This document shows, piece after piece, positions 14,325-19,468 of a stretch of DNA of 19,468 nt (position 1 is the first letter of the stretch; the number at the start of each line of letters is the position of its first letter). Origin of the DNA: CBDUQP01 sp965369385 (GTDB lineage Bacteria; Planctomycetota; Phycisphaerae; SM23-33); contig CBDUQP010000058.1 of the NCBI GenBank assembly GCA_965369385.1, forward strand, positions 1 through 19,468, given 5' to 3'. Position numbers and translations under genes: made by a program. A model generated the notes under the pieces. The model had not been told where the DNA came from. It worked only from the letters and a program-made list of their open reading frames with translations, and did not search any database.

Positions 14325-15086
14325 CTACAGTGGTTTATGCCCGCCGATAGCCGACCAGAGCTGGAACTTGAAGAACAGATCCACGCTCTCAAATCCAATG
14401 GCATGCAGCCATTGCATTTGTTCAACATAGCCTTCGTGTATATCGTCACCTTTTGCCTTTGGCTTGTCTGCGTTGTCTATGTTTCGCATGCGCCACTTGG
14501 CAAAGCGAGTCTGCCATGAATCGTAATCCTCTGCCAACTCGGCCGGTATGTCGCCATGCGCACCATCACAATGATCAACCCAGTACTGCATCGTGTCTAT
14601 ATAGGACTCGTCGTATAGTGTTCGCATCTCATCCAGATTGACAAACAGCCCGCCGGGTTTCAGCGTATCGAAACACCTTGCATACAGTGCTCTTTTCTCG
14701 TCCGTCTCCAGATGGTGTATCGCCGACATTGAGCATATCGCATCGGGCCGCTCGGCAAGTTGCGTTTCCCATGACGATTCCAGAGCTGAATCAATGAATG
14801 CTACGCGGCCGGAGTATTGCGCCAGGCGATTACGTGCGATTTCGCCGAAGTCATTGGAGTAGTCGACCCAGCAACCATGAGCAGCAGGAAAGCGTGCAAG
14901 AATCATGTCCAGTAGAATTCCACTTCCTGCACCCAGATCGACAATCAGCTTGTCCTCGCGGCCGTCGGCAAAGAGTAGACCAATCAGCTCATTCCGCAAC
15001 CAGTCGCAACGCGGAAGCATGAAGCTGACCATCTTGTCATACGTTTGTGCCATCGAGAAGAATCTGTCCTTGTCAATCTGAGTCAT
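14325..15086 (-). CDS. Class I SAM-dependent methyltransferase C
   Basis: Substrate unknown. 253 residues in one methyltransferase domain with an N-terminal helical part, FFSMAQTYDKMVSFMLP, broadly like CmoA/UbiE-type small-molecule or tRNA methyltransferases. Motif I is IVDLGAGSGILLD (48-60), and an acidic residue in WVDYS follows strand 2. SMSAIHHLETDEK and CFDTLKPGGLFVNLDE are the usual motif IV/VI region. An in-frame ATG at 15122 would add 12 basic residues; AAAGGA about eight nt before 15086 favours the shorter form. It follows methyltransferase B after 87 nt that contain a small CCGCC/GGCGG hairpin without a T-run, so it is probably the third gene of the A-B-C operon. I see no clear terminator between it and the promoter of leader 1. 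Confidence 0.86.
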   Translation of the reverse strand: MTQIDKDRFFSMAQTYDKMVSFMLPRCDWLRNELIGLLFADGREDKLIVDLGAGSGILLDMILARFPAAHGCWVDYSNDFGEIARNRLAQYSGRVAFIDSALESSWETQLAERPDAICSMSAIHHLETDEKRALYARCFDTLKPGGLFVNLDEMRTLYDESYIDTMQYWVDHCDGAHGDIPAELAEDYDSWQTRFAKWRMRNIDNADKPKAKGDDIHEGYVEQMQWLHAIGFESVDLFFKFQLWSAIGGHKPL

Positions 15087-15173
15087 CTCATTATCCTTTC
15101 GTCTTCTTCCATACTTTCGCATGGCCGCCTTGTGGCGGAGTGTTGAATGATGTTGTTACCATTGTGTCCATAT

Positions 15174-15962
15174 CTACTTCTCCCGTTCGAAGACGATTTG
15201 TCTCATTCGCCATTCTATTGTCTGATCCTGCGTGCGGGCGTCGGCCAGGTCTGTCAGGCGATGCTGGAGTTCGTCTATCAGCAGCGCGGGGCAGTTGGTC
15301 TTCACGAATGTATTGTGACGCCATGTGCGCAGGTTCATCAAAAATAGCTTGCCTGCGCCGCTTGTGGTCAGTGGTACGGGAGCAACCGTGCTTGCCTGCT
15401 TCACCATGCCTGGTGGCGTCACCATCTCATCCAGCTTCGGGCCGATGTACAGGTCATGTCCGCCATCTGCCAGCATCGCTTCTGCGATAGTCAGGTATGT
15501 GCTGAATACCGGAGTGTCCGTACAAACACTCTCCACTTCCTCAAGCAGTAGCCTGCCGCCTGGGACAAGCTGCGTGCCCCATGTGCCCACAAGCTCTGCC
15601 CACTGGCGCTGGTGCGTCAGCAGGAATCGTGCGTATATCAGGTCGTAGCTGCCCGACGGAAACGGCACTTCCGTCACGTCGTGCATGGCGAACGTGGTGT
15701 TGCTGCCGGCCGACCGCGCGGCCGCCAGGACAAACTGTGACGAACTGTCCAGTCCCATCACGTGCTTGCACCCAGTTGCCTCTGCCAGCATGCGAGTGCT
15801 GTATCCCGGCCCGCAACCAAGATCGGCGGCTCGCCTGGGAGTTCGCATCGTACTTTCGCTGATGAATGTACTGCTCGATGGCTCGAAAGCCTCGGCCAGC
15901 AGCCGCAATCGCCGCGCCGCCAGGTCCGTATCGCCAAATAGATATCGTTCTGTTACCGTCAT
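15174..15962 (-). CDS. Class I SAM-dependent methyltransferase B
   Basis: Substrate unknown. 262 residues. Motif I is AADLGCGPGYSTRML (45-59), followed by VMGLDSSSQF, with the acidic residue expected to bind the ribose, then VPFPSGSYDLIYARFLL and QLVPGGRLLLEEVE. The C-terminal part (about 170-262) is probably a lid or substrate-binding extension. The ATG at 15962 overlaps the stop of methyltransferase A by four nt (ATGA), with GAGAAGGAG inside the end of A as ribosome binding site, so the two are translationally coupled and probably made in similar amounts. It is the second gene of the attenuator-controlled unit. Confidence 0.87.
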   Translation of the reverse strand: MTVTERYLFGDTDLAARRLRLLAEAFEPSSSTFISESTMRTPRRAADLGCGPGYSTRMLAEATGCKHVMGLDSSSQFVLAAARSAGSNTTFAMHDVTEVPFPSGSYDLIYARFLLTHQRQWAELVGTWGTQLVPGGRLLLEEVESVCTDTPVFSTYLTIAEAMLADGGHDLYIGPKLDEMVTPPGMVKQASTVAPVPLTTSGAGKLFLMNLRTWRHNTFVKTNCPALLIDELQHRLTDLADARTQDQTIEWRMRQIVFEREK

Positions 15963-16705
15963 GATTCATGCTCCTTCTCAAACACCGCTGTGTACAATTG
16001 CTTCCCTGCAGACTCAAAAAACCCGCGAATCCGCCATCCTGTTCCCGCCACGATCTCTGTCATCTCGTCCTGCGAGACCAGCAAGTAGTCGAACCAAGGC
16101 GTGGCAAGCGTCTTGTATCTGACGCGGATACGTGCCTCGCCGGCCATGCGGCCGCGTTTGCGGTTGCGTTTGTGATAGTCCAGATGATGCTTTTCGTCTG
16201 TCTCGTACGGGTTGCGACTCTCCACGATGATTCGTGCAGCATTGCTCGTCATGCCGTGGAATCGCCTGAGTAGCCACTTGGCGCGCTTCTCGCTGGCGAA
16301 TAGGCCAAAGCCGTTGCCGTACATGACGATCGTGTCGAACTCGCCGAGTTTTCGCGTAATCTGCGTAATCGACATTAGTTGGGTCTTCTTCAGGCCGCGG
16401 GCCTTGCAGACCTTCAACGCGAGTGGAGAGACGTCAATGCCAGTCACGTCGCAGCCTTTGTCCTGCAGGTGCAATGCAACCCTGCCAGCGCCGCAGCCGA
16501 TGTCCAGGACCCTGCCACGTGCCAGACGGATCGCCTTCTTCTGGTGATCGGACCACGCATTGAACTCGGCCAGGTACGTAGTCGGTCCGCCGGAGACCAT
16601 GCATGACCCGTCGTCACGTTCGACGATCTCGTATGCATCTGTCCCGTGGAACTGGTCGTACATTGCCTGTCCGAATGCGTCCTGTCTGGTTGTGATAGTG
16701 GTCAT
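15959..16705 (-). CDS. Class I SAM-dependent methyltransferase A, attenuator-controlled
   Basis: First gene behind leader 2; substrate unknown. 248 residues. An N-terminal segment, QDAFGQAMYDQFHG and EIVERDDG, precedes motif I RVLDIGCGAGRVALHL (65-80) and VTGIDVSPLAL (87-97), both intact. LGEFDTIVMYGNGFGLFAS (120-138) is the motif IV region. The C-terminal half is rich in basic and aromatic residues (HHLDYHKRNRKRGRM, ARIRVRYKTLATPWFDYLL), which might suit a nucleic-acid or nucleotide substrate, but this is only suggestive. A TTG at 16738 is not a credible start; AAAAGGAAA before the ATG at 16705 decides it. The terminator ends 31 nt upstream of the ATG, so expression should require read-through. 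Confidence 0.87.
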   Translation of the reverse strand: MTTITTRQDAFGQAMYDQFHGTDAYEIVERDDGSCMVSGGPTTYLAEFNAWSDHQKKAIRLARGRVLDIGCGAGRVALHLQDKGCDVTGIDVSPLALKVCKARGLKKTQLMSITQITRKLGEFDTIVMYGNGFGLFASEKRAKWLLRRFHGMTSNAARIIVESRNPYETDEKHHLDYHKRNRKRGRMAGEARIRVRYKTLATPWFDYLLVSQDEMTEIVAGTGWRIRGFFESAGKQLYTAVFEKEHES

Positions 16706-16736
16706 GGCTGTTTCCTTTTCTGCGTGATGGGCCAAC

Positions 16737-16770
16737 AAAAGAAGCCCGCTCCTGATCGGAACGGGCTTCT
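16737..16770 (-). terminator. Leader terminator (attenuator) before methyltransferase A
   Basis: On the minus strand AGAAGCCCGTTCC (16770-16758) pairs with GGAGCGGGCTTCT (16752-16740) over 13 bp with one U-G pair and a GATCA loop. TTTTGTT follows the stem. The stem core is almost the same as that of the attenuator at 14056-14092. It stands between the leader ORF and methyltransferase A. Confidence 0.87.
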
Positions 16771-16804
16771 GAAAGTTGTGTTAGCTTGATTTATCTCATG
16801 CTGA

Positions 16805-16930
16805 CTATTCAGGCCCGCTCCTGCCGCACATAATGTGCTTAACGGCCCAGAAGCGTACGCGCACATTTTGGGCTGCCGGTTTATACGCGGCTAGCTGTAG
16901 AAACGAATTGTGCGCGAAGTCAGTGAACAT
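16805..16930 (-). CDS. Leader peptide 2 (41 aa, RVRFW) of methyltransferases A-B-C
   Basis: A short ORF from ATG 16930 to TAG 16805. Residues 1-10 read MFTDFAHNSF; residues 23-30 read VRVRFWAV; the end reads CGRSGPE. The start codon lies nine nt after the -10 box, so translation is probably leaderless, as in leader 1. Only two aromatic codons in a row (TTC TGG) occur at the conserved R-F-W, which argues against a simple amino-acid-supply sensor for this copy. R-V-R resembles the +x+ arrangement at which macrolide-bound ribosomes stall in Erm-type leaders. The codons for G36-P40 form the antiterminator. A small GCACA/TGTGC hairpin (16838-16826) lies just past the RFW codons. Confidence 0.72.
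   Translation of the reverse strand: MFTDFAHNSFLQLAAYKPAAQNVRVRFWAVKHIMCGRSGPE
16813..16821 (-). promoter_or_regulatory. Antiterminator segment of leader 2
   Basis: GGAGCGGGC (16821-16813, minus strand, last leader codons) repeats the terminator 3' arm and can pair with GCCCGTTCC of the 5' arm (16766-16758): nine pairs, one G-U. A ribosome at the leader stop codon would cover it. Confidence 0.68.
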
Positions 16931-16939
16931 GATTATTGA

Positions 16940-16968
16940 TTTATAGTCGGCATTCTGCGATTCGTCAA
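16940..16968 (-). promoter_or_regulatory. Promoter of leader 2 / methyltransferase A-B-C
   Basis: On the minus strand TTGACG (16968-16963), a 17-nt spacer, then TATAAA (16945-16940). The expected start is near 16933, three nt or so before the leader ATG at 16930. Its -35 box is nine nt from a divergent -35 box for the dehydrogenase gene. Confidence 0.82.
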
Positions 16969-16977
16969 TGAGTTTCT

Positions 16978-17006
16978 TTTACAAACTTGCCCGATGCAGT
17001 TAGATT
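16978..17006 (+). promoter_or_regulatory. Candidate promoter for the short-chain dehydrogenase
   Basis: TTTACA (16978-16983), a 17-nt spacer and TAGATT (17001-17006) on the plus strand, back to back with the promoter of leader 2. It would give a leader of about 110 nt before the ATG at 17122. A shared regulator for the two directions is possible. Confidence 0.45.
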
Positions 17007-17026
17007 TGTGTTAGGAGAACTTCCAA

Positions 17027-17194
17027 GTGGCAGTTCAATTTCACCGATACACCGGACCTCCCGCAGGATGGGGCGCCTGCGTGCGGTCGGCTGCGGGGCG
17101 AACTTTCGAAAGGGCTAGAGCATGGACTGTGAAGGGAAAGTGGCTGTTGTTACCGGCGCTGCCGGCAATGGCATGGGCAGGAGTATTGCGTTGA
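17027..17194 (+). CDS. Doubtful small ORF overlapping the dehydrogenase start
   Basis: A GTG-started frame of 55 codons with AGGAG nine nt upstream, beginning just after the predicted transcription start and overlapping the dehydrogenase gene in another frame. Residues 5-16 read FHRYTGPPAGWG, loosely like the P-A-G-W-G segment near the N terminus of FdhF/YdeP-type molybdopterin oxidoreductases, so it might be a gene remnant. It might also be a translated leader, or chance. No further support is visible. Confidence 0.2.
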   Translation: MAVQFHRYTGPPAGWGACVRSAAGRTFERARAWTVKGKWLLLPALPAMAWAGVLR

Positions 17195-17856
17195 CACTGG
17201 CACGCCAGGGTGCTCGGGTGGTGGTGAACTATAGAGCGAGCGCGGATAGTGCCGCTGCGATAGTGGACCACATTGCTCAATGCGGCGGCGAGGCGATTGC
17301 GGTGCAGGCGGATGTCTTCTCGGCCTCCGGTTGTGAGTTTCTCGTGGAAGAAGCGACGGGAGAGTTCGGGCAGGTGGACATATGTGTGATCAATCCGGGG
17401 GCTGGCTGGCATCCGGAGGCATGTCATGAGCTTGACGCGGCCGCGTCGCTGGATGGTATCCATGCGGAGGTGGCTCCTGTCTATCACTTGTTGCCGCTTG
17501 TGCTTCCGGGCATGTATGAGCGGAAGTGGGGCAGGATTGTTGGTATCACGCTGGAGTATCCATGCGCTTCGCCGTCATATTCCTACAATGTTGCTAAGAC
17601 TGCACGTACCGGGGCACTGATGAAGGCCGCGTGTGCCGCATGGAAGTACGGTGTAACGATCAACGTGATAGGTCCCGGTCCCGTGGCTCCGATAGAAACA
17701 CTCACTGGAGCCATTGAACAGTGTGAACATGGCAGTTCGTGGTGCAATCGTACGACTGCGTCACCCCAGGATGTCGCCGAGTCTGTAGCGTTTCTGTGCA
17801 GTGAAGCGGGCAAATTCATCACAGCCTCACAGCTCAACTGCTGCGAGAGATCCTGA
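17122..17856 (+). CDS. Short-chain dehydrogenase/reductase family protein, atypical
   Basis: Probable NAD(P)-dependent oxidoreductase; substrate unknown. 244 residues. The cofactor motif VTGAAGNGMGR (10-20) fits TGxxxGxG. The NNAG motif is altered to INPGAG (90-95). The catalytic YxxxK is present as Tyr155 and Lys159 (YNVAK), but the Ser normally about 13 residues before Tyr is not found: the stretch reads GITLEYPC, with Thr143 nearest. The C terminus, FITASQLNCCERS, stops where classical members continue with G-x-x-x-x-x-D-G-G. Activity is therefore uncertain. The start is supported by AAAGGG upstream of the ATG. It is divergent from the methyltransferase operon and followed by the UroD-family gene after 222 nt. 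Confidence 0.82.
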   Translation: MDCEGKVAVVTGAAGNGMGRSIALTLARQGARVVVNYRASADSAAAIVDHIAQCGGEAIAVQADVFSASGCEFLVEEATGEFGQVDICVINPGAGWHPEACHELDAAASLDGIHAEVAPVYHLLPLVLPGMYERKWGRIVGITLEYPCASPSYSYNVAKTARTGALMKAACAAWKYGVTINVIGPGPVAPIETLTGAIEQCEHGSSWCNRTTASPQDVAESVAFLCSEAGKFITASQLNCCERS

Positions 17857-17993
17857 TACCGGCTCTTGCTCAGCAGTCGCCCGGCAGTGAAGGGGTCGTT
17901 GCGTTCGTGCGGATGCTCGATATGCAGACGTACGAACATGGAGTGGTCAGAAAAAGCGTCGCTCGCCGGTGAAATTGCTTGCGGATTGTGAAA

Positions 17994-18021
17994 TTGTGCC
18001 ATATCGTGCGTCTTATATAAT
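17994..18021 (+). promoter_or_regulatory. Promoter for the UroD-family gene
   Basis: TTGTGC (17994-17999), a 16-nt spacer and a perfect TATAAT (18016-18021), 58 nt before the ATG at 18079. The -35 box is weak. This suggests the gene has its own promoter, independent of the dehydrogenase. Confidence 0.55.
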
Positions 18022-18078
18022 AGACAGGCGCATTGTGGGTAATCACGCTCAGTTGTTCGCCAGAGGAGACGTTGCGAT

Positions 18079-19182
18079 ATGGATAAGCTCTTTGATACTG
18101 ATCGTCTGACCAAGCGCGAGCGTGTGGAACTTACGCTTGCCGGCCAGGGGGTGGATCGCGTGGGGATTCTCGAACAGCTCAGCTATAACCCCGGCGTGAT
18201 CGCAAGGTATACAGGCAAAGAGATCAGCGGGTTTGACTATACCGTCGATGATGTCTGCGAAGTGATCCGGCAAACGTGCGATATCGCCATGCCGCCGACG
18301 GGGCCTTCGGGCACCGAAAGGTACGTTACTCCTGACGGTTTCGTAGTGCAATGCGACAACTGGACAAGCTGGAAGGTCGGCCGCCCGTTTGAAGACGAAC
18401 TCGGCGCTCGTGACTGGCTGATCAATAGAACCAAACAGTTCCGCGAGGAATCGTTTGATCCTCGGCAAGCCAGAAGTGACTACCGCGACAAGATGGTGGC
18501 CCTCCAACAGAAGATAGGCGATACGGTAATCCTGCAGTATAGCGATACCGGGATGTGCGCCGTCTACGACCTCATGGGGCTGGAGATATTCACGTTCTTC
18601 CATGCCGAGTATCCCGAAGTGCTTGATGAGTACATGGAGGTGTCGGTCGCGAACGAATTGCGGCGGATTCACGCCATCGCCGATGCGGGTCTATCGCCGG
18701 TGATCCTGATTCCCGAGGACTTCGCGACCAAGCAGGGGCCTATCTTCGGCCCGGACTTCCTGGATCGATATCACCGTGGCCCGGTCCGGCAACTCACCGA
18801 CGCATGGCACGAGCACGGCGTAAAGGTCATATTCCACAGTGATGGGAACTGGAAAAAGGTTATCCCCGAATTGCTGGATTGCGGTGTGGACGGTTTCTAT
18901 TGCCTTGAGCCCAACTGCGGGATGGATATTATCGAGCTGAAGAATGCTTACCCTCAGGTGACTTGGGCAGGCGGAGTGGATGGTGTGGATTTGATGGAGC
19001 GTGGGACGCCTGAGCAGGTGCGCGAGACTGTTCGCCGCCAGATAGTCGAGACCCGGGCACTGGCGACGGGAGGCATGTTCGTAGCCAGTTCCAGCGAGAT
19101 CAATCCGCCTATCAAAGCGGAGAACTTCGCGGCGATGGTGGAGGCTGTAGGCGAGGTTACTGAAGCTTCACCGGGAGCGTGA
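18079..19182 (+). CDS. Uroporphyrinogen decarboxylase (UroD) family protein
   Basis: 367-residue TIM-barrel protein of the UroD superfamily, which includes haem-pathway decarboxylases and corrinoid-dependent methyltransferases such as MtaA. It lacks the typical HemE N-terminal RQAGRYLPEY-type motif and begins LTKRERVELTLAGQGVDRVG, so it is more likely one of the divergent paralogues abundant in planctomycetes and Lentisphaerae than true HemE. Barrel landmarks are VKVIFHSDGNWKKVIPELL (with His253), GVDGFYCLEPNCGMDI and VTWAGGVDG. His253, the glutamate of CLEPNCG and nearby cysteines could bind zinc, as in methylcobamide:CoM methyltransferases, but this is an inference. GAGGAG precedes the ATG. 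The reaction is unknown. Confidence 0.88.
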   Translation: MDKLFDTDRLTKRERVELTLAGQGVDRVGILEQLSYNPGVIARYTGKEISGFDYTVDDVCEVIRQTCDIAMPPTGPSGTERYVTPDGFVVQCDNWTSWKVGRPFEDELGARDWLINRTKQFREESFDPRQARSDYRDKMVALQQKIGDTVILQYSDTGMCAVYDLMGLEIFTFFHAEYPEVLDEYMEVSVANELRRIHAIADAGLSPVILIPEDFATKQGPIFGPDFLDRYHRGPVRQLTDAWHEHGVKVIFHSDGNWKKVIPELLDCGVDGFYCLEPNCGMDIIELKNAYPQVTWAGGVDGVDLMERGTPEQVRETVRRQIVETRALATGGMFVASSSEINPPIKAENFAAMVEAVGEVTEASPGA

Positions 19183-19262
19183 TTCCAGCAGTGTTCGCCC
19201 GTGCGCTGCGCCTTGCCACAAACAGCACACTTCGCGGCAAGCCGGCACCCGGCAACCAACAT

Positions 19263-19297
19263 CATGGCGACCCACGATACGACTGTGTGTCGCCATG
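19263..19297. repeat. Inverted repeat downstream of the UroD-family gene
   Basis: CATGGCGAC (19263-19271) and GTCGCCATG (19289-19297) pair perfectly, with three further inner pairs (CAC/GTG). It lies 80 nt after the stop codon and could be the terminator of that gene, although no T-run follows. Confidence 0.4.
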
Positions 19298-19370
19298 CCA
19301 CCCGCCGTCACAAGTCGTCGCGACAAGGCGCAGTCACATACTAACATACTGGCCGGTGATGGCTAAAACG

Positions 19371-19456
19371 TTGCATGCAATTGGGTCCAGAATTTTTCAG
19401 TCGGCCCAAAACACGCAACAAACTTCCAAAAGCGTTGCGTATTTTGCGTGTTTTGG
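19371..19456. repeat. Palindrome and 13-bp inverted repeat at the right end
   Basis: TTGCATGCAA (19371-19380) is a perfect 10-bp palindrome. It is followed by CCAAAACACGCAA (19406-19418) and its perfect complement TTGCGTGTTTTGG (19444-19456) around a 25-nt loop. The loop contains another GCGTTGCGT, so TTGCGT recurs three times in the region. No gene is seen in 19183-19468. It may be an operator/promoter region of a gene beyond the window, a terminator, or the end of a mobile element. Confidence 0.5.
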
Positions 19457-19468
19457 ACAACGCTCGCG

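Noticed and set aside
16706..16738. TTG start for methyltransferase A
   Set aside because: It lies in the T-run of the terminator; a good Shine-Dalgarno precedes the ATG at 16705.
14127..16930. Leader ORFs as RiPP precursor peptides modified by the neighbouring methyltransferases
   Set aside because: The terminator and antiterminator pairing, leaderless start and position directly before the genes are explained by attenuation. No export, protease or cyclase gene is nearby and there is no recognisable core repeat. It is not excluded absolutely.
17583..18113. Minus-strand frame overlapping the end of the dehydrogenase, containing MFVRLHIEHPHERNDPF
   Set aside because: The segment in the 222-nt gap looks protein-like, but no family was recognised, no ribosome binding site precedes the internal ATG, and most of the frame is antisense to the dehydrogenase. 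Possibly a remnant; not supported enough to annotate.
18079..19182. Annotating the UroD-family gene as hemE
   Set aside because: The N-terminal HemE signature is absent and no other haem genes are near; the divergent UroD group has several other functions.
18954..19301. Minus-strand frame starting with a lipoprotein-like stretch (VVSWVAMMLVAGC)
   Set aside because: Most of it is antisense to the UroD-family gene and the apparent signal falls in an inverted repeat; no homology recognised.

Overview
The window reads as chromosomal DNA of a free-living bacterium, most likely a planctomycete of the Phycisphaerae type or a close PVC relative. This is inferred from gene content, not from a marker gene. 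The main clues are a TPR protein ending in two RNA-polymerase-alpha-C-terminal-like domains, a cytoplasmic GH95 enzyme packed with Gfo/Idh/MocA and xylose-isomerase-like partners, a divergent UroD-family protein, and an IspD whose N-terminal loop departs from the PKQ form. No rRNA, tRNA, CRISPR array or transposase gene was seen.

Layout. 36-2171 (minus): a diacylglycerol-kinase-family lipid kinase followed by tgt. 2298-3632 (plus): the TPR/alpha-CTD protein with its own sigma70-like promoter. 3747-9541 (plus): a SpoIID/LytB-type lipoprotein, then a sugar-catabolic block of Gfo/Idh/MocA oxidoreductase, TIM-barrel sugar isomerase/epimerase and GH95 alpha-L-fucosidase-like hydrolase. 9742-11508 (minus): ispD, crcB and a SprT-like metallopeptidase, with ispD and crcB overlapping by 4 nt. 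11686-13278 (plus): a TrmH/SpoU rRNA/tRNA methyltransferase and exonuclease III. 13333-16968 (minus): four SAM-dependent methyltransferases in two transcription units. 17122-19182 (plus): an atypical short-chain dehydrogenase and a UroD-family protein. 19183-19468: no gene seen, but two inverted repeats.

The most notable structure is the methyltransferase region. Each unit begins with a strong promoter (TTGACG, 17-nt spacer, TATA-type -10). A start codon follows only about 10 nt after the -10 box, so the leader mRNA is probably leaderless. It encodes a short peptide of 36 or 41 residues. The last codons of each peptide carry a copy of the 3' arm of a downstream intrinsic terminator and can pair with its 5' arm. 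Just after the terminator comes the Shine-Dalgarno and ATG of a methyltransferase. This is the layout of ribosome-mediated transcription attenuation. The two leader peptides are paralogous: both read M-x-x-D-x-x-H-N-x-F at residues 1-10 and both contain R-F-W near the end, with silent codon differences at D, N and F. The upstream unit drives three methyltransferases and the downstream unit one. What stalls the ribosome is not readable from sequence: scarcity of charged aromatic tRNAs and ribosome-targeting drugs are both possible. I do not recognise this arrangement as a described system.

Other points worth checking are an IspD lacking the usual active-site lysine, a GH95 enzyme with conservative swaps at positions I believe are catalytic, a near-perfect dyad between ispD and trmH, and a 13-bp inverted repeat at the right end.
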